Below are positions 33,082 through 44,437 of a stretch of 64,000 bases of DNA, piece by piece (within the stretch, counting starts at the first letter, position 1; every line of letters begins with the position of its first letter). The DNA is from Blepharisma japonicum (lineage: Eukaryota; Ciliophora; Heterotrichea; Heterotrichida; Blepharismidae), in the NCBI GenBank assembly GCA_949751835.1, contig CATKHK010000001.1, forward strand, positions 558,001 through 622,000, written 5' to 3'. Both the position numbers and the translations under genes were made by a program. The notes beneath the pieces were generated by a model. The model was not told the origin of the DNA. It ran no database searches and worked only from the letters and a program-made list of their open reading frames with translations.

Positions 33082-34521
33082 TTACTTTCTGTTCATTGAT
33101 GCAACAAATTCATCAAAGTCAACATAGCCGTCTTTATTTGTGTCAGCTTCTGTTATTATATTCCTCCATTCTTCCTCAGAAACTTTATTCTTATAATCAA
33201 GAACCTTTTTCAGGTCACTTTCTGCTACTTTTCCTTGTGAATTGAAATCCAACTTCTTGAATATTTCAAATAAATTTTCTTTTGAAACGTATTTTGACTG
33301 CTCCAAACATAGATTTAAAAATTCTGAATATGAAATTGTTTCAGAAAGCTCAGCGATTTTGCTGATAAGCCGATCTACATCACCACGAGCGTTCTTGATT
33401 CCTTCTGCATAAGAAAATCCAGCCAGTAGTTCTTTTTTACTTATCATTCCATCTCCATTTGTATCAAAAACTTGAAAAGCTTTGATTATTTCCTTTTCAT
33501 CCTCAGGCTCTATTGTCTGACTTATAAATTCAGAGACTACCTGAGATAGTCCTGACTGTGATTGATACCTTCTCAGTTTTCCAATAATGCCAGATACACC
33601 CGATTCTTTTTGATGTGTTTGGACAAGCCATGGGTGTGTTAAAGCTATAGAGGCTGAAATCCTAGCTATAGGATCAATTTCAAGCAAATGCTGAAGCAAG
33701 AGAATAGCTTGAGTAGAAATTCCTTTTAATTGTTTTACATTTAATTGAAAAGGTCGCGTTTTTAATTCTCCAATGATCTCACTCTCTGATTTACCTTCAT
33801 AAGGGTTATTACCTGTTAGAAGGATATACATTATCATTCCACAACTCCATTCATCGCATTTTTCATTATAGAATCCCCTAATCATTTCTGGTGACATAAA
33901 ATATGAAGTCCCTTGCTGCCCACTTAGCTTTTGCCCAGTAAGGAAAGTGGATTTTCCGAAACCAACTAATTTAATCTGTAGTAGAGAGCTCTCTTCAATT
34001 AAAATATGGCTAGGATCAATATTTCTATGTGCAATCCTTTTACTATGAAGATAAGCAACCGTTGATAATAATTGTCTCATAATTATAGAAATTTTTTCTT
34101 CAGTTTCTTGGTACTCTCAAAGCTTATCAGTAAGTCTTTCTCCTTCGCATAATTCCATCACAATATAATGATAATCGCTTGTTTCATTAAGGCCATAGCA
34201 TCGTGGCAAATTTGGATAGTCAAGCACTTGTCAAACCTTAATTTCTTTTGGTCTTTCAATATGTTGATTTAATTGGCTCTCAGATTTATATTTTGAAATT
34301 CGCTTCAGAACTCTTAGCATTCTTGTAGATTTATCGAGACATTTAAAAACGTTAGAGCAGTTGCCGCTTGAAATTGGAGTTAGATCAGTAAAGGCTCCCA
34401 ATGGATCTTCTTGACGGATATTTAGAAGAGATTTAGGAATGACCTTTGAAACTGATAAGCTACTTTCAGACATTTTCATCGGAGCCGTAGCTCTTTTTGA
34501 TTTGCTTTTAGTGCAGCCCAT
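33082..34521 (-). CDS. CDPK-like pseudokinase with EF hands
   Basis: The 479-aa protein keeps the CDPK layout: MGCTKSKSK lipidation start, kinase-like domain, EF-hand region. Catalytic motifs are lost. HRD is AHRNID (Asp to Asn, residue 167, and Lys to Asp two residues on), DFG is VGFGKS (Asp to Gly, residue 187), and the glycine loop is ISSGNCSNVFK. A Lys remains in RVLKRISK. Of four EF hands the first (DTNGDGMISKKE) and last (DTNKDGYVDFDE) look functional, while the middle two are degenerate (DFNSQGKVAESD for one). Two TGA codons at 34231 and near 34118 are Trp. It probably binds calcium at membranes without phosphorylating. No intron is present. The intact relative is at 16062-17522. Confidence 0.88.
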
Positions 34522-35580
34522 ATTTTTATATTTATTTTAAAAACAAAACGCAAATCCATTAATTTGCCGTTTTTTATCTGTAAAATTATAAAAAAGTATA
34601 GTTTATTACACTGGTGGGTGATAAGATTCGGCTGAGCTTGAAAACTTAAAAGTATTCGTATGCATTAGTTATATAGAAATAGTTTAATAATATTAAAATT
34701 TAAATAAAAGTTATTTGTTGTATTCCAATTTTATATAAATACACATATTCTAAGTAGGTTTCATAAAATTTTTAAATAAAAGTATATAATTTGATTGATT
34801 TAATATTTGCATTCATGGAAATGTATAAAATTTTAGAAAAAATAAATTTTAAAAATGATCCACCTATAACTGAAAGATAGTACTAAAGACACTCAAACTT
34901 TTGACTATTTGAAGATAGATATAACAGATTAAGCATTCCAATAGCTCACTATAAAATTTGACATCTATAGGTGCTGGAAAGTCGGCAAACCAACTTATAT
35001 TGGCCATACTGATCAGCTCTCTAGCGAGTAGGTAAAACTTAATATTGTAAGCTGGAGATATGATCCTAATTTTTCAAATGGTCTGTGTGTTGAAAGCGAA
35101 TGGCACGCTATTTGAATGTTTAAGTTGTAGTAAACCTAAGTGTATTTAATTGGTTGTAAACTAATGTTTGATAAAGCAATCAAAATTTAGTGATAAAAGC
35201 ATGCTTTATTATTCAAAACTGAAACTGACTATAGTTTGATTATAAATATTATAGAATAAATTTACTTTCAGCTTAGCTAGAAATCTATAATTATTTGGAT
35301 AAGTACGCATCAAGAAAAATAATATAAATATCATAAATTCTGCATCCTTAAAAGATCATTGATTTTCAAATATCATGCCCTATTTTTAAATTTATAATAG
35401 CACACATTGTTTTAAATGATCAGACAATAAATTTTTACTTTCCCTCAGAGGAAATTAAGTGTTTAATTAATATTTTTGATTTGCTGATATTTTGTCATAA
35501 AAACTTCAGCTTGAGAAAATTAAATATATTATTTCTACTCGCGATGTTTAAATTATTAAATATCCAAAATTATAGCTCTT
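34522..35580. other. Gene-poor AT-rich region with a coding-like island
   Basis: No intact gene is found over about 1 kb. The part at 34890-35140 is less AT-rich and reads as protein-like sequence on the plus strand, but contains TAA and TAG codons. The remainder is AT-rich without visible repeats or RNA genes. Confidence 0.5.
34890..35140 (+). pseudogene. Possible gene relic C, unknown family
   Basis: One plus-strand frame reads FDIYRCWKVGKPTYIGHTDQ followed by a TAG, then SWRYDPNFSNGLCVESEWHA and a TGA. An overlapping frame also contains a plausible stretch (FEDRYNRLSIPIAHYK), so a frameshifted relic is possible. TAA and TAG codons near 34935, 34950 and 35028 prevent translation under the code used by neighbouring genes. 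No family is recognised. Confidence 0.3.
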
Positions 35581-36354
35581 TTAAAGAGAATCAGCTTTAG
35601 TGCTTTCGTATTCGCTTGATGTACATATATCGTTGACTTTTACTTGAATTTGCTCTAAAACGTGTTCTAATAATTGAAGATCAAAAGGAAATTCCTTCCA
35701 TACAATTTTTAACCAATCCACTTTAAATTCTCTAACCCTAAATTTATCAAATGCACAGCAAATTGATGCTAAAGCAAGCAAAAAAGGCTTTTTAAATGCT
35801 AAATTTATATCCAAGTAGCATAATGCTGCATATGAATCAGCATTTTCTATTATACTGGATCAGTCGAAATCTTTGCAAGTACAAGACAACAGATGTCTTA
35901 TAATTTCGGACGCAGTAGGAATATCGAGTTTCCAAGCAAGAGTATTAAGCACAAACAATTCAGTTTGAATTATTGCTTCAACAGGAAACACCTTTTTACA
36001 AATTTCGTACATTTGTATTGGGCTCAGTTCTTTAATATGTTCATATTTAAAAGCAATGTTAAGTGCGACTATGCCAACTAACCTCAAGACTTTTACGTGT
36101 GAAATGGCTTTCAGAGACAGAAAAGTGTCAAAGTATCTTATGCAATATTGAATTGAGTTGGTTGTGCCGTCTAGCATATCGTTTATTTGAATAAGCCAAA
36201 GTAGAACTTCATTTCGGTCTTGAGGTTTAATTTTTTCACTTTGGGTTTTGGTGAAATAAAAACTTATGTCAGGATATTCCTGGATAGATTTTACCTTTGA
36301 TAAAAGGTGAAACAATGTTTCTTTTGAGTATGAGTAAATTTGGTCTTTATTCAT
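35581..36354 (-). CDS. Cyclin-box protein
   Basis: The 257-aa protein carries a cyclin N-terminal fold at about residues 45-165: NEVLLWLIQINDML, SIQYCIRYFDTFLS, VLRLVGIVALNIAFKYEH, SPIQMYEICKKVFPVEAI and TELFVLNTLAWKLDIPT. These match the A/B/D-type cyclin box (the xYxRFLS, LVGxxAxxIAxKYE and ExxVLxxLxWxL positions). A second helical domain follows the TGA-coded Trp at 35857. It would bind and activate a cyclin-dependent kinase. The subtype is unclear, though the short N-terminus without a visible destruction box suggests it is not a classical mitotic B type. No intron is present. Confidence 0.85.
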
Positions 36355-37102
36355 TTAGTTCTAATTAATCAAGCGCGCAGAAAATGATACTTAAAAAGCT
36401 GCATAATTGCCATTAATTTATGCTTAAAAGTAAAGTGCGTCAAATTTTATGTATTTGAAATATAATGGGTGTTGACTTGGAATTGTTTTGCTACCAATAT
36501 AAGAATTTGAAAAAAATTCAAATTATAATCCATTAAAATGGTCGCTAGCTTATTTAACAGCTTAATTTATTTTAATCAAATTGCTTAATTACGAGACTAA
36601 TTCATTTAAATTTTAAATGTGATATTCGGCCAATAGACTAAAATTATTAACTAAATTAAAAGACAAAGATCATAGATTCATATTGTGATGGTAATGATGC
36701 ATTAACAATTAATATCTTTTGAATCTAGATTTTCGAAAATTTATCTTAAAGGATTGTGTTTTAAAATTGCAGATTAAATTATGATAAAAGATATTTTTCC
36801 AATTATTTTTTAAAACAACTAATAGGCTCATCCTAAAGCAGCTGTTTAAAAATTAAACTGAAAATTAATTTTCCCTTAAGAATATTTCCAAAAATGGAGC
36901 TTCATATATAAGTCCATTGAATTTACTAAAGAAAATAAATTTCAATAAATACAAAATATATCATTATTCAGCCTAATAGCATCGTATAGGACTATAAAAA
37001 TGCTAAAAAGAATCATAATTAAAAATACTATATATGATTTAATTAGAAAGCAATAAGAATTAGCTATTATAATAAGAAAACTGGATTAAACTAAGATAAA
37101 AA
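36355..37102. other. AT-rich intergenic region
   Basis: No gene is supported between the cyclin gene and tRNA-Gln. The sequence is very AT-rich. A weak coding-like stretch near 36810-36960 is not distinguishable from chance. Confidence 0.4.
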
Positions 37103-37173
37103 TGGTTCTACTGAGAATTGAACTCAGATCTCAGGATTCAAAGTCCTACGTGCTACCACTACACCATAGAACC
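37103..37173 (-). tRNA. tRNA-Gln (anticodon UUG)
   Basis: The reverse complement begins GGTTCTATGGTGTAGTGG, typical of eukaryotic tRNA-Gln. The acceptor strands are GGTTCTA and TAGAACC. The anticodon stem is AGGAC/ATCCT with loop TTTGAA-like and TTG as anticodon, and the T arm contains GTTCAATTC. It reads CAA. In ciliates with reassigned TAA/TAG related glutamine tRNAs carry UUA or CUA; here the anticodon is the ordinary UUG, which fits TAA/TAG remaining stops. Confidence 0.93.
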
Positions 37174-37343
37174 TTAGTTAGAAAGCATTCTCTTCGATAT
37201 TTACTTATACAATAATGAATATTGCAATAATTTGCAACTATACATTAATAATTTAATTTATTTCCTTATTAAATTTACATTATGTTTAGTTATAATAAAT
37301 AAATTCGCATATTTTCAGTATGCTTAACCAAAGGTTAATCGAT

Positions 37344-38099
37344 TTATAGTCTTCGAACAGACCTCTGCATTGAAAGTATAAGCATCTTTTTCTCTTTTTT
37401 AAAAGGACTTTGATAAAATTTCTTTGGGACTGACAGAAATTCAAATCTTGACGATCTTTTCGATTTTTTAGGCCTATATTTTCTTGGTAGCTTTGGAAAT
37501 TCAAACGAAGAAACAGAGTAAGAAGGAGTCATTTTGGGGGAGTGAGTTCGTGTTCGAATAATGGAAGATTTAAATATATTACTTTCCTCAGTAAATGCAT
37601 ATGCATAATCTTTTGGAGACTTAAGTTTATCGATCATTGATTTATTGACAGCAAATGTTTTTTCTCGATTTGAGCTTAAATTTTCTTTTAGGCGACGTAG
37701 AGACCCAGGAGATTTATCGAGAACGCTCCTCCAAAGAGACTTGGATTTAGAGAAATCATTTGAATTGTTTCCCTGATATCAAGGACCTATGTCATACTTT
37801 TTCTCAAAATATCCAGAACTCATTTTTGGTTCAGCAAGATCTCTAATGTAGCTTACTTCTGTGTTTGTTTGAGTTTCTTGAGTTTTTGGATTATTTTGAG
37901 TTGTGTTTAATGTAACTGGAGAAGTCTCAGATTCTTTATTAGCTTCGAATCAACTGTTTTGTGATTTTTCTTCTTTTAATCAGCGGAAATCAAAATCTCT
38001 ATTATTATTTCTATTTTTCTCCAAAGGAGTTTTCCTATTCTGGCTGGAGAAATCATCTAGCTTTATTTTTCTCTCTTGTCTAATCTGAAGTTTCCTCAT
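37344..38099 (-). CDS. Basic, largely disordered protein, unknown function
   Basis: The 251-aa protein is recognised as one gene only when TGA is read as Trp (near 37770, 37950 and 37980: FDFR-W-LKEEK, QNS-W-FEANK, IGP-W-YQGN). It is rich in Lys, Ser, Asn and Arg, with an acidic/polar middle and a strongly basic C-terminus (FPKLPRKYRPKKSKRSSRF, FKKEKKMLILSMQRSVRRL). No domain is recognised. The start is the ATG at 38099 (MRKLQIRQERKIKLDDFSSQ) and the stop is TAA at 37344. A cytoskeletal or nucleic-acid-associated role would suit the charge, but there is no direct evidence. Confidence 0.65.
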
Positions 38100-38435
38100 A
38101 ATAAAATAATATAAATTATCTTGAAATATTAAAAATAAATATTGTTTTAAACACTAATTTATATTTTCAAATTTGAAAGGAAATTTATTTTTTACGGCGA
38201 ATTTATAATAGAAACCTTTTTCATTAAATTTTCTTCGAAAATTCCATTTATTATTATGAGTATTCAAAGTTCCGATTAAAAATTTGACGATATTGCAAGC
38301 TTACCAAGCTTTCATCATTATCTTAATTTCTTGATGGAATTTGTAAAAAATTATCAAAGTTTATAAAAGCATTATTATAAATTGTAATTTAAAAGAATTA
38401 ATATTTAGTTTTAGATCAGTTATATATATACAAAA
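38100..38435. other. Intergenic region between divergent genes
   Basis: AT-rich spacer between the divergent starts at 38099 and 38436. It should contain both promoters. No recognisable element stands out. Confidence 0.4.
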
Positions 38436-41400
38436 ATGTCAAATAATGGAAAAGCCTTAAATAGACCGAAATCTTCAAGTACCTCAAATCTCCATAGAAA
38501 AGTATTTTTTACTTAGAAACCTTGGGACGAACGATTCTGGCTTGGAAAACTTGCAGAATTTGAGACAGAAAATGATCCTAGCAGTATTATATAAATAGAG
38601 AGAGAACTCCTCTCACGTGGAAATGAGTCTCAAAGAAATATAAGAATTCCAAGAATTGATCCTTTTTCTCCAGGACAAAGTCCAGATAGAACTCCTATAA
38701 ATGGCCGTCGTCGATTGAGTTCTGAAGAATCTGTTACATCTTTGCTGCAATCAATCGAAAGAGAGTGAGAAAAGCAAGGAATTCCTCAACCCCAGCGAGA
38801 AATATTTAGAGTTTGCGTTTTTGGCATTCCAAGGCACAAATTAATCCCTGTAATAAACAAAGAAATTGAAGACCTACAAAAAAAGCAAGCCCCAGTTCAG
38901 CTTGCTTTGAGAGCAGTTGCTGCTAGAGAAGAAAGCCTCAGAAGTATTAAAGAAATGAATGAATATCTCGAAAGAGCTACTGATTGGGAGAAAATGAAAG
39001 ATGTACAACTAGAAGCTGCAGAACTCTTGCATGCTCATCGAATGCTAAGTCTAAGTGCTGTTGAAACAATTGTCAGATGAAGAGAGCAGCTTATGAATGA
39101 AATGCTGATAAATAATTCTGAAAATGCAAAAAAAATAAAAATCTTGCCATTTTTTTGAGAGGGTTGGAATTATCTGGCAAAAATGAAATCAGATATGGAT
39201 TTTTTATTATACACAGACTATGCCAAAATTTTTCAATTTAAAGAATCTCTTGACCCAATGCTAATTAATCCAAGCAACTCAGGAAAAAAGAAGCCAAGTA
39301 AATCAAAAGATAATTATTTTATTGCAGACGGACGGGTTTTGATACCGATACCAGATGTGCTAATGAAGCGAGTGAAATGAGCTGAAGCAATTATTTTAGA
39401 TGAGCCGAATATTGAAGAAGAAGCTTTAGCATCCAAAGAACAAATTATCAAAGATCCAGATTTTAATAATCTTCCTCAAGCAATTATGCTTGAACTCTTT
39501 GAAGAAGGATTTATTCGTGAACTGGAAGACGCAGTGAAAATCGCAAGAAGTATAGAAATGAGCAGACTAAATGAAATTGCAAGCAAAAATATCTGTGAAG
39601 AACTAGCAAAACAAGTAGCCGCTGAAATGTGTGAAGAAGTCGGGAAGCAGCTCTACAATGAAACTGCCCAAGATATCCTTGAAAAATATTTTGCAGCGAA
39701 GTTGGAAAAAATGATTGATCTTGAATTAAATCAAATATATTCAGCAATTGCTAAAGAGGAACTTAAAAATGCAAAAGAAGAAGTAAAAATGGATAAAAAA
39801 TTAAAAAAAGTTCGATTTGAAGAGAATATTGCATTATCAAAATTAATTTTCCAGGATTTGCTAGATGAAGCTTCTGGGACTGTAATTGAAGTTGCATTTG
39901 CTGAATCTGTAGACGAATTCAATAAAAAGAAGAAAGCAGACGAAGAGCAAAAAGTTGTGATGCAAGCCAAAATTTCTGAATCTCTTGAAAAGCACTTCAC
40001 AGCGAAATTGGATAAAATAATCAGTGATGAGATTTTCAAACAAGTTGAAGCAATTGCAAAAGAGGAGCTCAAGCTTGCAAAAGATGAAAGACAAAATGCT
40101 TCGAAATCTGAAAAGATTTTTGAAGATGAACTATCAAGACAGCTCGAAGCAATTGTAAAAGAAGAATTAAAAATCGCTAGAGATGAGAAATTGAGTATTA
40201 CCACTACAGAAAAGCTTGTGGATGATGAAATTTTAAGACAAATAGAGGCAATCGCAAGGGAAGAGATTAAAATTGTCAAAGATGAGAAGGAACGATTTTC
40301 AAGAGTAGATAAGCTTATTGAGGATGAAATTATAAGCCAAGTTCAAGCGATTGCAAGAGAAGAGCTTAAATTGGCTAAAGATGAAAAAGAGCGTTTTACG
40401 AGGGTGGATAAGCTTATTGAAGATGAAATTTTAAGCCAAGTTGGAGCGATTGCAAGAGAAGAGCTTAGGATTGCTAAAGAGCTAAAACAAAGCACTGCAA
40501 AAATCGATAAGCTCATTGAGGATGAAATTTCAAAGCAAATTGAAGCAATGGTTAAAGAAGAACTTAATGCTGCAAAAGATGAAAAGCAACGCTTAGCTAG
40601 GGTAGATAAACTCATTGAAGATGAAATCTTAAGCCAAGTTGGGATTATTGCAAGAGAAGAGCTGAAACTTGCTAAAGAAGAGAAAGAACGGTTCGCAAGA
40701 GTGGATAAACTGATTGATGGTGAACTTTTAAAGTTAATCGATACTATTGCCAGAGAAGAGTTAAAAGCAGCTAAAGAAGATAAGCAAGACAATTTACTGA
40801 CAGATAAGCTAATTAATGAAGAAATCCTTAGACAAGTAGACACTTTTGCAAAAGAAGAGTTTAAAATGGCTAAAGAGCAGAAGCCAAAAGAAATGGAAGA
40901 AAAAAAGGCAAAGGAGGAATCTAAAGGTCCAAAAGAGCAGAAGTCAAAAGAAATGGAAGAAAAAAAGGCAAAGGAGGAATCTAAAGGCCCAAAAGAGCAG
41001 AAGCCAAAAGTAATGGAAGATAAAAAAGCAAAAGCAGCAGAAAATGCCTCTCTAAGTAAGATATTTACACAAGAAATCTTAGAGAGCTACATGGAGGCAA
41101 TGGAAAAGGAGTATTCCCAATGGATCAATGAAGAGCTTGGAGAGCGAGAAAGAAAGATTACAAGGGACATAACCCGACAAACAAGTATAAAGGCCAGGGA
41201 TTTAAGGGATTTTCAAGTAGCCGAAGCCATATCAAGAAATCTAATAGAAATTGCAGTAAATGACCTTAAACTAGAGCAACTTAGTGAGTCTGCATTAAAA
41301 GAAGCGATTGAACTACGCAAAAAGGTAGCAAAAGATGAAGAAGCTTTAAAAAGGCTTCAAGAAAAAGAGAGATCTGTAATGAATGAAAAAATTTGCAAAA

Positions 41401-42215
41401 TTATATATGAAGAATTAATTGATGAAATGTCTAGTACTGAAAAAATGAAAGTTATGGCTGAAAATATTATTGCAGCCGTACAAACAGAAAGAAAAAAATC
41501 AGTGTTGATTCCAAAGCAAAGCTTAACCAAAGTAGAAACGGTTGAAGACCCTGAAGATTATGGCAATGAGAACTTCACGCCAGGCTTACACAGCCCTAAC
41601 GAGTATTCAGTGAATTCTGAAGAGGAAGAAGAAAAAGATTTTTCAACAAGTAGCAATTACATAATTGAAGGCTTAGGCCTGGATTTCGCAACAATTGACA
41701 TGTTCAGAGATCTAAGCGGAATTATTTTTCAGCCGCTAGGGGTGAAGCCCAACCAAATCGTTCACGTTCTAAATGAATACTATAGATTTGTGCCATCATT
41801 GAACCGTATAATTATTCCCGATATCGATCATTTATTAGATGAATTGGTCACTGGAAGCAATTTAAATTGGTACTGGGCCATTAAAAACGATAGAATTTTT
41901 GGGATGGTTGTGTACTCATTGGACTACGAAAGCTCAAGTACAAAAAATCTGATCATTCATCATTTTTCGTGTTTATATGAAAGATCCTTTAGGCAGTTAG
42001 CTGAACTCGCTATGGTATTTTTATTCCAAAAAGAAACTTGTGATGAGGTGAGGTATCACTTATTGACACCTCTTGGAGCTGACCTTCCAATAGAGTACAA
42101 GAAGATATTTTCAGAACTCAGCTGCCATTGGAGAGCACATAGATTTGTCCAGGAATATAACGCTGAGATAGTTGTAATGGGCCGAGACCGAAATGAAAAG
42201 CCTGCAAAGAGATAA
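38436..42215 (+). CDS. Long repeat protein with GNAT-like C-terminal domain
   Basis: The 1249-aa protein is mostly helical. About nine copies of a 33-aa repeat (consensus DKLIEDEILSQVGAIAREEL plus KLAKDEKERFTRV) span about residues 420-800. A Lys/Glu-rich segment built from 60-bp tandem repeats follows (about 803-855). The C-terminal domain (about 1075-1245) has the strand-helix pattern of GNAT acetyltransferases (NWYWAIKNDRIFGMVVYSLD, FRQLAELAMVFLFQKETCDE), similar to radial-spoke-associated GNAT proteins, but the acetyl-CoA loop is not clear. Two 15-nt introns: 38502-38516 (gtattttttacttag) and 38584-38598 (gtattatataaatag). Several TGA codons (38766, 39078, 39156, 39378) are Trp. The repeat array suggests a long structural rod. 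Confidence 0.75.
40872..41035 (+). repeat. 60-bp tandem repeat inside coding sequence
   Basis: Two nearly identical 60-bp units (40873-40932 and 40933-40992) and a partial diverged third encode KPKEMEEKKAKEESKGPKEQ. The first two differ by one or two bases only, indicating a recent in-frame duplication. The unit is a multiple of three, so length change would keep the frame. Confidence 0.9.
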
Positions 42216-42342
42216 AGTTTAATATTTGGAGTAAATGTAACTAAAACTGATTCAAGATATATGCAATAAGTAGCAATTAATTATAGAAATAATGATTCTT
42301 TAGAATGAAGTACTTTTTGCCATCTTAATTTGCAAAATAAAT

Positions 42343-44082
42343 ATGATAACCAGACTTTTGAGAAGAAGCATAGGCCTCACAAAAGTCCCTCACGCATGGT
42401 TTGAGCCAGAGCACCCTCTTATAAGGTCTGATACTGATTTTAATGAATTTACAAGGCATTTCGAAAAACTAGCAAAAAAAGAAAGAGAAAGAGGAAAAGA
42501 AGATGATTCAAATGCGAATTTGAGCTATATGGAGCACAATGCCACCTCTGAAAGGATGTATGAAGTCAAAAGAGAAGACTTCATGAAGAATCCAGAACTA
42601 GTTGGCATGTACTTGAAGCGCTATGCCAATATGAATCCTGAATTAATTATTCAAGATGCTGGGGAAATTGAAGCAATCGAATTTGACACAAGAATGCAGC
42701 AATTAGAACCTTTTGAAACAAATTACCTTTATCATGAGATGGAAAGTCTTGAAGAAGCAGATGCAAGGTACATCTTTTCACGATTCAGCTTACCTGGCTT
42801 CAAAAGACTATTAGATGTAGTGCTAACAAAAACACCTTTATTTGGAATCATGGTCCCTATGGCTGAATATGAAAAATTGGCCAAAATCAATGTAGAAGTG
42901 TCAGCAAAGATTTATTCATTTAATTATGGAGATGGAATCTCTTTTGATGATAAGGAAAGATCTTTATATAGAAACATGCTTTTGCAACAATCAGCAACTC
43001 AAGACTGGCTCGATAGCAGACCTTATCCGATGATCAATGAAGCTGAAAACAATTTTTTGACAGGGATGATCAATTGGCCCGGAACAGAAGACCAGGAATA
43101 TAACACTCTTTATCGTCCTTATTATAGAGACTTCCACATTGCAGATGACACATATGATTTTCATGATAAAACACCTTTATTAGGAAGAATCGCTCGATCA
43201 ATATGGCTTCGAACAATATACTAGTAAACTTTATTCAGCTCTCCAGCTAAAGAAGGAAGCATATACGGCCATAAAATAATTGAAAGACTTATAAAATACT
43301 TGAGCTGTCCTGAGTTCAAATATGGTAATCTCTATTTAGCTTTCGATCTTCCTGGAAGTTTTCTGTCAAGAAACAACATTTTCTATGTCCACATTTGGCT
43401 TGTCAATGAAAGGTTGAACAATATTTGCAACGGAATCATCGAAGATTTATCTCATATCTCTTTATTCAGTAAAATCACCTCTTCTCAAGCCAGAAAAAGA
43501 GTAAGATCTGCCAAAAAATTAATCAAAATGATTCAATCAATGGTCTCAACATTCGAAAAAGTAGCCAAAATTGAGACGAAGAAAAACTTAAGCAGAGTTG
43601 CAATTGCTGACCAAAATAAAAAAAGGATTAATAATTTGAGCGAAAAATTGATGGAACAAGTGACAAGATTGTTTTATGAACATTTTGTCATCAATCAAAA
43701 ATCCGTGGTAGGACTCGAAGAATTAATGCAAAAAACCTTTTTCCCAGGGTCTCCGAAGAGCATAAATAAGCCCTTTGTTCATCAAATTGGTGAGTACGTA
43801 ATTAAGCATAGGGAATATTTAAACACATTGTCGATAAATGATATCTGCCTTTGCAATATTGATTGGAATATTGATAGAATTGATAAGGAAGCAGTGAGAA
43901 AGAAAATAGAATCGTTAAGGCCTGAAGAAGTAACAATTAAAGAAACAGAGTTTAATAAGGAAGAGCTTGGAATTATCCATAGCTTGGAAGAATTTTTGCC
44001 AGAACCAAAGAAAAGAAGTGAAGAGCCAGAAATCAAGCCAAAAAGAAAATTCGATGACAAATACAGGCCTATTAAGTCATAA
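42343..44082 (+). CDS. CBP3/UQCC1-like cytochrome bc1 assembly factor with extra N-terminal region
   Basis: The 574-aa protein starts with a mitochondrial-type presequence (MITRLLRRSIGLTKVPHAWF). Its first ~290 residues are not recognised. After a 15-nt intron at 43224-43238 (gtaaactttattcag) the downstream half reads YGHKIIERLIKYLSCPEF, YLAFDLPGSFLSRNNIFYVH and IWLVNERLNNIC. This resembles the ubiquinol-cytochrome c chaperone domain, where cytochrome b assembly factors show a tyrosine-rich helix and HxWxLxxRL. The end is charged and disordered. The family call depends on a short region and should be tested. A fusion of an unknown matrix domain with CBP3 would be unusual compared with the roughly 300-aa family members. 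Both halves are in one spliced frame. Confidence 0.6.
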
Positions 44083-44437
44083 TTTATTTTTAGATTTAGC
44101 TAATATCCTATAAAATAATTTGTTAACAAAATTTAATATGCCATTTTATTAAATATATTTTTGTACAGTCTTTTATCTCAACAATAATTTCTGTGAGAGT
44201 AAAATTGCTATAGACTATAAATATGGTATTTAATAGATATAGTTTTTTAATCCTTATCGCTCTGGTAGTTTGTAACGCATATCAATAAAAAGGTCTTCAA
44301 AAAACCATATAGAGTTAAACATTCAAACTTCAAAAATTATTGATAATTATGCCTTATTCGATCTGTCAGCATAAGAATATAAATGTATATCAATACTGAT
44401 TAAAGCTAATTTCTTAATATCTAGGGCGAATATAAAA
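44083..44437. other. Intergenic region with a small signal-peptide ORF
   Basis: Mostly AT-rich spacer. It contains a 21-codon ORF at 44223-44288 (MVFNRYSFLILIALVVCNAY plus Gln) that reads as a secretion signal and then stops at TAA; the following sequence in another frame (HIELNIQTSKIIDNYALFDL) looks coding-like. This may be a broken secreted-protein gene. Confidence 0.35.

Noticed and set aside
17523-35580. Idea that the gaps encode full proteins with TAA/TAG=Gln and TGA=Trp
   Set aside because: With all three stops read as sense every frame is open, so the readings are not evidence; the tRNA-Gln seen here is ordinary UUG and all solid genes use TAA/TAG as stops. Kept only as possible relics.
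39731-40843. Long minus-strand Ser/Leu-rich open frames opposite the repeat protein
   Set aside because: They are antisense mirrors of the Lys/Glu/Ile-rich 33-aa repeats, without domains or independent start context.
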